Source of the DNA: CAVYWD01 sp963772225
GTDB lineage: Bacteria > Myxococcota > Myxococcia > Myxococcales > UBA5297
NCBI GenBank assembly: GCA_963772225.1
Contig: CAVYWD010000011.1
Coordinates: 248,001-312,000, forward strand
Direction: 5' to 3'
Length of the DNA: 64,000 bases
The translations under genes were made by a program, and so were the position numbers. Every line of letters begins with the position of its first letter. Position 1 is the stretch's first letter. Below, piece by piece: positions 33,833-41,365 of this stretch. A model generated the notes under the pieces. The model was not told the DNA's origin. It was given only the letters and a program-made list of their open reading frames with translations, and did no database searches.

Positions 33833-35422
33833 ATGTCAGACGACGTGGCGATCGGCATCGACCTGGGCACGAGCTACAGCTGCGTCGCCTACATGAAGGG
33901 CGGGGTCCCGACGGTCATCCCCAACGAGTGGGGCGAACGGACCCACGCCTCGGTGGTCGGGTTCCTGGAAGACGGCTCGGTGCTGGTGGGCAACGCCGCC
34001 AAGCGGCAGATCATCACCAATGCCGAGAACACCGTCTATTCGGCCAAGCGGCTCATCGGACGCTTCTACTTCTCGGACGAGGTGAAGAAAGCGCAGACGG
34101 TGATGCCCTACAAAATCGTCGAGGGCCCGGGCAACTCGGTGCGCATCGAGGTGCGCGACCGGACCTTCTCCCTGCCGGAGATCAGCGCGCTGGTGCTCAA
34201 GGAGATGAAGGCCGTCGCCGAGAGCCACCTGGGGCGCGAGGTGACCAAGGCGGTGGTCACGGTCCCCGCCTACTTCAACGACAACCAGCGGCAGGCCACC
34301 AAGGACGCCGGGCGGATCGCCGGGCTGGAGGTCCTGCGCATCCTGAACGAGCCCACGGCCGCGGCGCTGGCGTTCGGGTGCGGCAAGGACATCAACCAGC
34401 GCGTCGTGGTCTACGACCTGGGCGGTGGCACCTTCGACGTCTCCATTCTGGAAATCGGCACGGACGTCTTCGAGGTGCTCGCCACCGCCGGCGACACCTA
34501 CCTGGGCGGCGACGACTTCGACGACCGGATCATGGAGTGGATGGCGCAGGACTTCCTGCGGCGCACCGGGCTCGACCTCAAGCAGAGCAAGTACTGCCTG
34601 CAGATGCTCAAGGACGCCGGCGAGCGGGCCAAGATCGACGTGGGGCGCGACGGCGTCGCGAACATCCTGTGCCAGTCCATCTGCCAGGACACGACCGGCA
34701 ACATCCTGGACCTCAAGGCCACGCTCTCCGAGGAGCAGTTCAACCGCATGGTGATGGACCTGGTGCAGCGCACCTTCAAGGTCTGCGACGAGGCGCTCCA
34801 GAGCGCGCGGATGACGGCCGCGGACATCGACGCGGTCATCCTGGTCGGCGGGCCGACGCGCCTGCCCATCATCCGGTCGTCGGTGCGCCACTACTTCCAG
34901 AAAGAGCCGATGACCGGCGTCGACCCGGACGAGGTCGTGGCCATGGGCGCCGCCATCCAGGCGGAGGCGTTGATCCGCGCGGGCGGCGCCACGCACCGGC
35001 TGCTCGACGTGACCCCGCTCACCTTGCGCATCGGCACGGCCGGCGGCTTCACCGACAGGGTCATCGAGAAGAACACGCCCATTCCCATCGAGCAGTCCAA
35101 GACGTACACCACGGGGCGCGACGGCCAAGACCGCGTGAAGATCCGCGTCTACCAGGGCGAGGCGAACCGGGCTGAAGACTGCGAGATGCTGGGCGAGTTC
35201 GAGTTCTCGGGCTTCCGCATCGGGTTCCGCGGCGAAGTGAAGATCGAAGTGACCTTCGAGATCGACTCCAACGGCATCGTCAACGTCTCGGCGACCGACC
35301 AGGAGACCGGCCAGCGGACCTCCACGACCATTACGCTCTCCTCGGGCTTGTCGGAGGACGACATCCAGTCGAGCATCGAGGCGACGCGAAGCGTGCAGCT
35401 CGCCGGCCACAATGCGGCATAG
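33833..35422 (+). CDS. Hsp70/DnaK paralogue without the C-terminal lid
   Basis: 529 residues. The complete actin-like ATPase domain is present (IGIDLGTSYSCVAYMKGG, VVTVPAYFNDNQRQATKDAG, VYDLGGGTFDVSILEI, ILVGGPTRLPIIR), followed by the beta substrate-binding domain (DVTPLTLRIGTAGGF, EKNTPIPIEQSKTY, GIVNVSATDQETGQ). The protein stops about 30 residues after that domain, roughly 100 short of DnaK, so the helical lid and C-terminal EEVD-like tail are absent. It is thus a specialised paralogue, not housekeeping DnaK. The J-domain gene starts 10 nt downstream. Confidence 0.9.
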   Translation: MSDDVAIGIDLGTSYSCVAYMKGGVPTVIPNEWGERTHASVVGFLEDGSVLVGNAAKRQIITNAENTVYSAKRLIGRFYFSDEVKKAQTVMPYKIVEGPGNSVRIEVRDRTFSLPEISALVLKEMKAVAESHLGREVTKAVVTVPAYFNDNQRQATKDAGRIAGLEVLRILNEPTAAALAFGCGKDINQRVVVYDLGGGTFDVSILEIGTDVFEVLATAGDTYLGGDDFDDRIMEWMAQDFLRRTGLDLKQSKYCLQMLKDAGERAKIDVGRDGVANILCQSICQDTTGNILDLKATLSEEQFNRMVMDLVQRTFKVCDEALQSARMTAADIDAVILVGGPTRLPIIRSSVRHYFQKEPMTGVDPDEVVAMGAAIQAEALIRAGGATHRLLDVTPLTLRIGTAGGFTDRVIEKNTPIPIEQSKTYTTGRDGQDRVKIRVYQGEANRAEDCEMLGEFEFSGFRIGFRGEVKIEVTFEIDSNGIVNVSATDQETGQRTSTTITLSSGLSEDDIQSSIEATRSVQLAGHNAA

Positions 35423-35432
35423 TGAGAGATTC

Positions 35433-36134
35433 ATGGCCCAAGAGCCCCCCAGACCGCCCGGCCCCGGCGCGCCCCAGCGCCCGCAGCAGCCCGCGCGTCC
35501 GAGCGCGCCGCCCCAGCTGCTCCGGGCGCCCCGCCCCGATGCGCCGCGGCCCGCCCAGGCCGAGCCGACGGATGGGCCGGCGTTCTTCGCTGCGGCGGAG
35601 CTCCGCGCCGGCTCCATGGATGAGCTCGACTACTTCCAGCTCTTCGGGCTCCCGATCGCCGCCACGCCGCGCGACATCAAGGACGCCTACTACCGCGAGT
35701 CGCGCCTCTACCACCCGGACCGCTTCGCCGTTCTCCCGGACGCGAAGCTCAAGGGGACGCTCGGCGCAGTCTACAAGCGCGTCAACGAGGCGTACGTGGT
35801 GCTGCGCGACGACCGGAAGCGGGCCAAGTACCTGGCCGACCTCTCCGGGCCCGAGCGCGGAAAGAAGCTGCGTTATACCGAGGCGAGCGACCAGGAGCAG
35901 AAGGCCGAGGCCAAGAAGGCCGTCGAGGAGCAGGTCGGCATCACACCGAAGGGGCGCGAGTGCTACCGGAACGGAATGCGGGAGCTCGAGGGCAAGCGCT
36001 TCGACGCGGCGCTGCGCCAGTTCAAGATGGCCTTGATGTACGAGCCCTCGAACGCGCGCTACAAGGAGAAGGCGCAGGAGGCGGAGTCCCAGTGGCAGAA
36101 GAGTCGCCCCAAGGACGACTTCCGCATCCGCTAA
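35433..36134 (+). CDS. J-domain co-chaperone with C-terminal TPR
   Basis: 233 residues from the ATG at 35433, preferred over 35412 because purine-rich GTGAGAG precedes it. A Pro-rich N-terminal about 60 residues leads to a J-domain (about 65-130; DYFQLFGLPIAATPRDIKDA, with the essential HPD in YHPDRF). A short helical C-terminal part (about 175-225; GMRELEGKRFDAALRQFKM) looks like one TPR hairpin. It should stimulate the ATPase of the adjacent Hsp70; the TPR could bring client or partner proteins. Confidence 0.9.
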   Translation: MAQEPPRPPGPGAPQRPQQPARPSAPPQLLRAPRPDAPRPAQAEPTDGPAFFAAAELRAGSMDELDYFQLFGLPIAATPRDIKDAYYRESRLYHPDRFAVLPDAKLKGTLGAVYKRVNEAYVVLRDDRKRAKYLADLSGPERGKKLRYTEASDQEQKAEAKKAVEEQVGITPKGRECYRNGMRELEGKRFDAALRQFKMALMYEPSNARYKEKAQEAESQWQKSRPKDDFRIR

Positions 36135-36207
36135 ATCGATATCGGCCCGCCGCGGCGCTCGGGCAAACACGAGGGGCGCTGCCCGCGCCGGGAGCTGCGA
36201 GACCCTC

Positions 36208-36939
36208 GTGAAGATCGACGTCGCCCTGCTGGCCGCGCTCGCCGTCTTCGGCCTCTTCGGGCTCTTGAGCGGCGCCATCCGGCAGCTCGCCCACTTCGGC
36301 GGGCTGATCGTCGGCGCCCTGTTCGCGCGGTCGGTGGGCCAGTGGGCAGGGCTGCAGCTCGCCGCGCGGCTCGGGTATCCGCTGGTCTTCAGCAGCCTCG
36401 CCGCGACCTTCGCGGCCTTCTTCCTTCTGTACATCGCGGCGGTGTTCCTGCTGCGGTTCGCCTTGGAGAAGCTCTTCCCCGACGGCGAGCGCGGCGCGCT
36501 CAACCGCGTCGGCGGCTTCGCCTTAGGGGCGGCGAAGGCGGCCGCCATCGCGTTGGTCGCGCTCTCCGTCGCGTCGCTCGCCGAGCGCTTCCTCGGCGAC
36601 CACGTGCCGGGCTGGAGGTCCGAGGCCAGGAGCTCGGTCGCGATGGAGCTGGCGCGGCGCTACAGCCCGTTCAACCACCTGCCGCAGCTCAAGGGCCTGG
36701 AGCGCCTGGCGAAGGCCAGCCGCGACCCGGAGGCCGCGGCACGGCTCTCGCGCGACCCCGACTTCAAGGCGCTGGCCAAGGACCCGCGGGTGCAGGCGCT
36801 GGCCAAGGAGCCGGCCGTCCAACGGGCGCTGCAGAGCGGCGACTGGGCGCGCGCGCTGGAGAGCCCCGGGCTGCTCCAGCTCCTGGAGAACCCGGACGTC
36901 GTCAAGAAGCTCGACCGGATCGCCTCGGCCCCGGAGTGA
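36208..36939 (+). CDS. CvpA-family membrane protein with STI1/DP-like C-terminal tail
   Basis: 243 residues from a GTG. Residues 1-125 hold four TM helices of the CvpA kind (LLAALAVFGLFGLLSGAIRQ, FLLYIAAVFLLRFALEKLF, GGFALGAAKAAAIALVALSV). After about 155 the sequence becomes a run of short helices with a recurring Asp/Glu-Pro motif: SRDPDFKALAKDPRVQALA, KEPAVQRALQSGDW, ENPDVVKKL. This pattern resembles the DP/STI1 domains of Hsp70 co-chaperones. Next to an Hsp70 and J-protein it could tether clients or chaperones at the inner membrane. The DP assignment is by pattern only. Confidence 0.75.
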   Translation: MKIDVALLAALAVFGLFGLLSGAIRQLAHFGGLIVGALFARSVGQWAGLQLAARLGYPLVFSSLAATFAAFFLLYIAAVFLLRFALEKLFPDGERGALNRVGGFALGAAKAAAIALVALSVASLAERFLGDHVPGWRSEARSSVAMELARRYSPFNHLPQLKGLERLAKASRDPEAAARLSRDPDFKALAKDPRVQALAKEPAVQRALQSGDWARALESPGLLQLLENPDVVKKLDRIASAPE

Positions 36940-36948
36940 GCGCGCCTT

Positions 36949-38025
36949 TTAGCCCTGGCGCATGGCCTCGGGGTCGATGACGCCAATCCGCCGGCGCACG
37001 AGGCCCACATCCAGGAGGATGCGCTCGCCGCGGCGCTCGGGGGCATGGAACATGACGTCGGCCATGATCTCCTCGAGGAGCGAGCGGAGCGCCCGCGCGC
37101 CCAAGCGCTTCTCGTAGGCGAATCGGGCGACCTCCCGGAGCGCGGCGTCGCTGAAGGAGAGGTCGATCTCCTCTAGGGAGAGCAGCTCGCGGTACTCGCG
37201 CAGGAGGGAGTCGGGCGGCGCGGTGAGCACCTCCAGGAGCTGGTCTTCGGTGAGCTCCTCGAGCTCCACCACCACGGGCAGGCGCCCCATCAGCTCGGCG
37301 AGCATGCCGAAGTCGATGAGCTGCTGGGTGCTGATGCGCCGGCGGGCGGCGCGAGGAGCCGCCGCGCCATCCCGGAAGAAGCCGAGCGCGTTCTCGCCGC
37401 GGTAGGCAAAGAGGTCGGTGAACGTGCCGGCGCAGATGAAGAGGATGTCGCCGGTGTCCATCTGGACGAAGTCGTGCTTGCTCCAGTGCTGGGTCAGGTT
37501 GAGCGGGACGTAGATCTCGCGGCCCTCGAGCATCTTGAGCAGGCCCTGTTGGACGCCCTCGCCGCCGATGTCGCGGCTGCCGGCGCCGGTGCGCGCGCCC
37601 TGCGTGCGCCGGGCGATCTTGTCGACCTCGTCGACGAAGATGATGCCCTGCTGAGCGTCCTCGACGCTGTGGTTCGCCTTGAAGAGCAGCTCGGCGGCCA
37701 TGACCTCCACGTCTTTGCCGTAGTAGCCGGCCTCGGTGTACTCGGTGGCGTCGCAGACGGTGAAAGGCACCGAGAGGATCTGCGCGAGGTTCCGCGCCAG
37801 GTGCGTCTTGCCGCTGCCAGTGGGCCCGATGAGCAGGACGTTGGATTTCTTGATGGGGCTCGCGCGCCGGAACCTGCGGGCGTGGATGCGCTTGAGGTGG
37901 TTGTAGGCCGCGATGGAGACCGCCCGCTTGGCGCGCTCCTGGCCGATGACGAAGCGGTCGAGGCGCTCGTAGATCTGCCGGGGGGTCGGGAAGGGTAGCT
38001 CGTCCGGCTTCGCGGAGGACTTCAT
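36949..38025 (-). CDS. ClpX-like AAA+ unfoldase lacking the zinc-binding domain
   Basis: 358 residues against about 420 for ClpX; the N-terminal Cys4 zinc domain is missing and the protein starts directly with the AAA+ core (TPRQIYERLDRFVIGQERAK). Walker A is GPTGSGKTHLA, Walker B IIFVDEVDKIA, sensor 2 LGARALRSLLEEI. The pore-1 loop, normally GYVG, reads AGYYGKDVE. The ClpP-docking loop, usually IGF, appears as ALGFF. It could still partner with ClpP, with altered substrate grip and without zinc-domain adaptors. It is convergent with the CvpA gene, 9 nt away. Confidence 0.9.
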   Translation of the reverse strand: MKSSAKPDELPFPTPRQIYERLDRFVIGQERAKRAVSIAAYNHLKRIHARRFRRASPIKKSNVLLIGPTGSGKTHLARNLAQILSVPFTVCDATEYTEAGYYGKDVEVMAAELLFKANHSVEDAQQGIIFVDEVDKIARRTQGARTGAGSRDIGGEGVQQGLLKMLEGREIYVPLNLTQHWSKHDFVQMDTGDILFICAGTFTDLFAYRGENALGFFRDGAAAPRAARRRISTQQLIDFGMLAELMGRLPVVVELEELTEDQLLEVLTAPPDSLLREYRELLSLEEIDLSFSDAALREVARFAYEKRLGARALRSLLEEIMADVMFHAPERRGERILLDVGLVRRRIGVIDPEAMRQG

Positions 38026-38690
38026 CCAGAGCTCCTAGGGAGAAAACCTAGGCCCGGCGGGGGCGGGGAACCACCTCGATGAGGATGGAGCAGCGTGCGA
38101 CAACGCGCCCGCCCGCCTGACCATGGCACTTGGAACGAGCGCTCAACGCGAGGCTGGCCGCCCGAACGACCGGGCCGCACGATTCTCAGAGGTCACACCG
38201 AAACTTTGGAGCTCGCTTCGTTGTGTGGAGGCCAAATGCGCGCCGCAACAGGTCGCCTCTGGTCATCGAGGCGCTATGCCAGGAGCCAGGCCTCCAGCCA
38301 TTGCCGAACCTCAGCAGGTCTTTGTTGTAGCTGCTCCGTGAAAGCTTCTGCCATGAGGAGCCGACAGAGGGAATCTGGAACAAGGAGTGCTCGCGCCGGC
38401 CCTTCTCCTGGCCTATCCCACGCTGTTGCGATCCCAGCAAGCAAGCACACCGCTTTGGATAGGCGCCGGCGGCTTGCGAACGAGCTCAGCGCCCCGTCGA
38501 TGAGCCACCGCGACACGCGGACGTTGGACCACGTCTACAACCAGAAGACCCCTGAGGAACTCGCCCGCGCGATGGCGCGGCGGGGAGGACTCGAAGCTGG
38601 TGCGCCGGCGGGCTGACACCGCTGAGCCTTGCCACACCTGTGCCACAACACCGTGGCAAAGCGTGGCGGACATGGCGGGCGGGACACCGA
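38026..38690. other. Gene-poor stretch left of attL
   Basis: 665 bases of lower GC content between the ClpX-like gene and the integrated element. The only supported content is the 3' remnant of an integrase gene (38461-38616). Other short open frames here have no recognisable features. Confidence 0.6.
38461..38616 (+). pseudogene. 3' remnant of a tyrosine recombinase gene
   Basis: The frame ending at 38616 encodes a typical integrase C-terminus: MSHRDTRTLDHVYNQKTPEE then LARAMARRGG, with the Gly/Ser-His box and the catalytic Tyr in HVYN. No upstream part (Arg, HxxR boxes) is found, so only the last about 45 codons survive. Its stop lies 74 nt from the attL core, the same relation the intact integrase has to attR. 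It probably belonged to an earlier element inserted at the same tRNA-Phe site. Confidence 0.6.
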
Positions 38691-38753
38691 CTAAGTCCTT
38701 GAAATCCTTGCCCAGGGACGGAATCGAACCATCGACACGGGGATTTTCAGTCC
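38691..38753 (+). repeat. attL core (63-bp direct repeat)
   Basis: Identical over 63 bp to 55091-55153. It carries the displaced copy of the tRNA-Phe 3' part (through the anticodon loop) plus 18 bp beyond the tRNA end. Confidence 0.95.
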
Positions 38754-39117
38754 AGGGAAGCAATCTTCCAACCCCTCGCAAGGACGCAAGAAACCTCCTC
38801 GAGAAAGCGCGCACTGTAACGCCGGTGGAGCAGAGGGCCGTTCGGACCGGGGGCCGCCGATGAACCTTCGCCCCGTCCGCCCGTCGCCGCCTGATCCGAG
38901 GCCAGGAACAGCCGCGGACCGCCAGGCCGCCCCAGCGCCTCGCCCGGCGAGCGCGCCGGCCAAACCCAACCCCTTCCCATTCGCCGAGCCCCAAAACGCG
39001 CCAGCGGCCCGCCTCGGCGATTTGGCGGGCAATGGCGAACCACGGCGCCGCCGACGGCGCACCATCAATCCCGGACTTCGAGTCCTTTGCCGCGCAGTTC
39101 CCTGAAAGGAAACCCCA
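38754..39117. other. Left end of the element
   Basis: 364 bases with no independent gene. The frame that crosses the core continues here to a stop at 38863; in the excised circle it would form the integrase C-terminus. A copy of the 23-bp arm-type repeat lies at 38813-38835. The rest leads to the first element gene, which has a GAAAGGA ribosome-binding site. Confidence 0.6.
38813..38835 (+). repeat. Candidate integrase arm-type site, left copy
   Basis: A 23-bp sequence (beginning ACTGTAACGCCGG) identical to 55019-55041, in the same orientation, 59 nt inside the attL core. Matching sites on both sides of the core within the element are what arm-binding tyrosine integrases use. Confidence 0.6.
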
Positions 39118-39528
39118 ATGATTACAGATGAAACCAGCTCCCCCGCCCCCCAGCGCCTCGAGAGCCCCCAAAGCCGCGGCGGCAAAAAGCGGCGCCTCCG
39201 CACCATCGTCAACGTGCGGTCCTTCGTGGCTCACGTGCTTCGCGAGCTCGAAGCCGACCGGATGGACGCCGACAAGGCCCGCGCCCTCCTGTTCGGCGCG
39301 AAGATCCTCGCGGACCTCATCAAAGACGGCGACCTCGAGGAGCGCATAGCGGCGCTCGAAGCGAGCGGCGTACAAGGCGCGGTTCAGGCGGAGCTGAGCA
39401 ATGCTCTCCTACGCCTCAAACAAGCGCTCCCGCCTGAGCAGTACAAGGCCGCTCTCCTCGCAATCATCGGCGACGGCGGCGAAGGCGCGGGAGGCGGCGC
39501 CCAGCGCGCCCGGCGGACGGCGCCATGA
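39118..39528 (+). CDS. Element hypothetical protein, helical
   Basis: 136 residues, ATG with GAAAGGA upstream. A basic N-terminal stretch (RGGKKRRLRTIVNVRSFV) precedes a predicted long helix (SFVAHVLRELEADRMDADKA, DLIKDGDLEERIAALEA). No family recognised; similar small helical proteins are common in phage and satellite genomes. Its stop overlaps the next ATG. Confidence 0.7.
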   Translation: MITDETSSPAPQRLESPQSRGGKKRRLRTIVNVRSFVAHVLRELEADRMDADKARALLFGAKILADLIKDGDLEERIAALEASGVQGAVQAELSNALLRLKQALPPEQYKAALLAIIGDGGEGAGGGAQRARRTAP

Positions 39529-39827
39529 GCCCCAGCGCCTTCGAGCGAAGACTCGCGCGCCTTGAATCCCGGGGCGAGAGCGAGCACCGGAAGCCCAGCC
39601 CCTACAGCGACGTTCCCACTGAGATCCTCTTGGTGATGGCCATGGACAGCGATCCGCGGCGGACCCTCGAGGAGGCGACGAACACCGCGCCGTGCGCCTT
39701 CTGCCTCCGGGATCTCGGCTCAAGGGCCCAGCCCGAGGAGCTGAATCACAGCTGGGTCGCCTGCCCGCGAAGGCCCCCGCGGAAGCCCGGCGGCGCTTCG
39801 AAGTTAGAATTCTTCGGATTGTTGTGA
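39525..39827 (+). CDS. Element hypothetical protein
   Basis: 100 residues, coupled to the preceding gene by an ATGA overlap. The N-terminus (SAFERRLARLESRG) looks like a short coiled coil. A single CxxC (CAFC) and a C-terminal CPRRPP do not make a recognised finger. Function unknown. Confidence 0.6.
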   Translation: MSPSAFERRLARLESRGESEHRKPSPYSDVPTEILLVMAMDSDPRRTLEEATNTAPCAFCLRDLGSRAQPEELNHSWVACPRRPPRKPGGASKLEFFGLL

Positions 39828-39844
39828 TTATGAAAGCTTTGATT

Positions 39845-39853
39845 TGGTACAAT
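39845..39853 (+). promoter_or_regulatory. Extended -10 promoter for the virion-like genes
   Basis: TGGTACAAT (TGn + TACAAT, 5/6 to the -10 consensus) lies in a very AT-rich island (39808-39855), 30 nt upstream of the ATG at 39883. No good -35 is visible, as expected for the extended -10 class. Confidence 0.5.
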
Positions 39854-39882
39854 GCGGACAGCAATAGACCCGAGGGCACCCC

Positions 39883-41364
39883 ATGCTCAATCAATACTCA
39901 ACGCCGCTTCCCGGAGACGAGGAGCGGCCGAAGTTCTCTATCTTCACCGACCCGGACGGAATGCCGCGGCTCACCCTCGCGCAGCCCACGCAAGCCGCCC
40001 CGGCGGAGCGCCCGAGGCTGTCGGTCCAGACGGGGCCGGATGGCTCCCAGAAGCTCGGGCTTGCCCCCTCCGCGCCTCCGGCTCAGAGCGCGCCTGCCGA
40101 TTCCTCTGCGCAGCCCGCCACCGCGGCCCCGGCGGCCCCAGCTCCGGCCTCGCCGCCCCAGGAGCAAGGCGACCGCGACACACTGCGCACATACCTCATG
40201 TCGAAGATGCCCGCAGACCTCTACTCGATGCCCAAGGGCCTGGACCTCGCCGGGCTCCAGGCGGCGCAACAACAGGACCTCGGCCGAGAGGGAGATCTTC
40301 GCTTCGCGCGCGCCGGAGAGCGCGCCCTATCGATGCTCCAAAACCGGGCGCCAAACTTTCAGCAGTTCGACAACGATCACCGCTTCGTCAACCAGTACCT
40401 CCAGCAACGGCAGCTCGCCCAGGAGGAGCAGCAGCGCCGCCTCGCGCAGTTGATGCAGCCCATGACGATGGCGGAGAAGCTCGCGGCCCTTCAGAAGACC
40501 CAGGGCGAGGTCGGCAAGGTCGGAGCGGAAACCGACAAACTGCGCGGAGAAGTTGGAATGCAGCCCGTTGAGCGCGCCCTGAAGCTCGGGGAACTCGGGA
40601 TGCAGCCGGCGAAGCAAGCCGGGCTCGAGGCGGAGACCAAGCTCAAAGGCTCCGAGGCCTGGAAGGCCAGCGTCGAGACCGCGAATCAAGCCGAGCTTCA
40701 GAACGGCCGCTCGCTGCGGTCGCGCCAGCTTGTCGAGGCCGCCAAGAACCTCCCCGGCGCCTCCGGCAAGGTCGCCGATGGGATGGCGGGTGCCGACGTG
40801 CTCAAGATCTTCCCGCAGCTCGCGGAGATCGGGAAGTTTAGGGCGGAGCGCCCCAGCGAGGTCGCGCCCGGGTTCCACTACACGGGCCCCGGCGTCTACG
40901 ACCCCGCCGAGGCCAAAGACTTTCGGGAGCAAGTCGCCTCGACCGCGCACCTCCAGAGTCTTTTGCGCCAGTACAAGTCCGCGCACGAAGCGCTCGGGCA
41001 GGTCGACCTCGGCCGCCTCACGGGGCCGAGCGCGGCGCGTCTCGCGAACCTGCACGGGCAGCTTGTGGCCGAGGTTCGCACCCTCATCGGCGCCCGGACC
41101 CTCACCGACTCGGACATCAAGCTCGCCGACATGATCGCCCCAGCCGCGGCAGGGACCGCGGGCATCGGGTCGCGGAAGAGCACGATCACCGCTGCAATCG
41201 ACCAGCTCTCGAAGAACGCGACCGAGGGCCTCTACACCAAGGGCAAGGCGCGCTTCTTCGAGCCCGCGGCCGACGCCGCAACAAAGGTCGCTGCACAGCT
41301 CCGCGCCAGCGGCATGACCGACCCGAATCAGATCGCTGACGAGCTTCAGCGCAGGGGATTCTGA
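39883..41364 (+). CDS. Phage virion-like protein (493 aa)
   Basis: 493 residues. A Pro/Ala-rich disordered N-terminus (about 25-95) is followed by long helical segments rich in Gln/Ala/Lys (about 165-300; NQYLQQRQLAQEEQQRRLAQ). The C-terminal helical region contains LHGQLVAEVRTLIGARTLTD and AAIDQLSKNATEGLY. That C-terminal pattern is reminiscent of internal or ejection proteins of podovirus-like phages, but I cannot name a family. It is followed after 1 nt by another large gene, implying one transcript and possibly one complex. Confidence 0.7.
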   Translation: MLNQYSTPLPGDEERPKFSIFTDPDGMPRLTLAQPTQAAPAERPRLSVQTGPDGSQKLGLAPSAPPAQSAPADSSAQPATAAPAAPAPASPPQEQGDRDTLRTYLMSKMPADLYSMPKGLDLAGLQAAQQQDLGREGDLRFARAGERALSMLQNRAPNFQQFDNDHRFVNQYLQQRQLAQEEQQRRLAQLMQPMTMAEKLAALQKTQGEVGKVGAETDKLRGEVGMQPVERALKLGELGMQPAKQAGLEAETKLKGSEAWKASVETANQAELQNGRSLRSRQLVEAAKNLPGASGKVADGMAGADVLKIFPQLAEIGKFRAERPSEVAPGFHYTGPGVYDPAEAKDFREQVASTAHLQSLLRQYKSAHEALGQVDLGRLTGPSAARLANLHGQLVAEVRTLIGARTLTDSDIKLADMIAPAAAGTAGIGSRKSTITAAIDQLSKNATEGLYTKGKARFFEPAADAATKVAAQLRASGMTDPNQIADELQRRGF

Positions 41365-41365
41365 A

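Noticed and set aside
38274..38516. An 80-codon minus-strand open frame left of attL
   Set aside because: It is antisense to the integrase remnant and has no recognisable domain or ribosome-binding site; too weak to call.
38691..38753. Possible second tRNA gene at attL
   Set aside because: Only the 3' part of tRNA-Phe is present (acceptor 3' strand to anticodon loop); the 5' half is missing, so it is the attachment-site copy.
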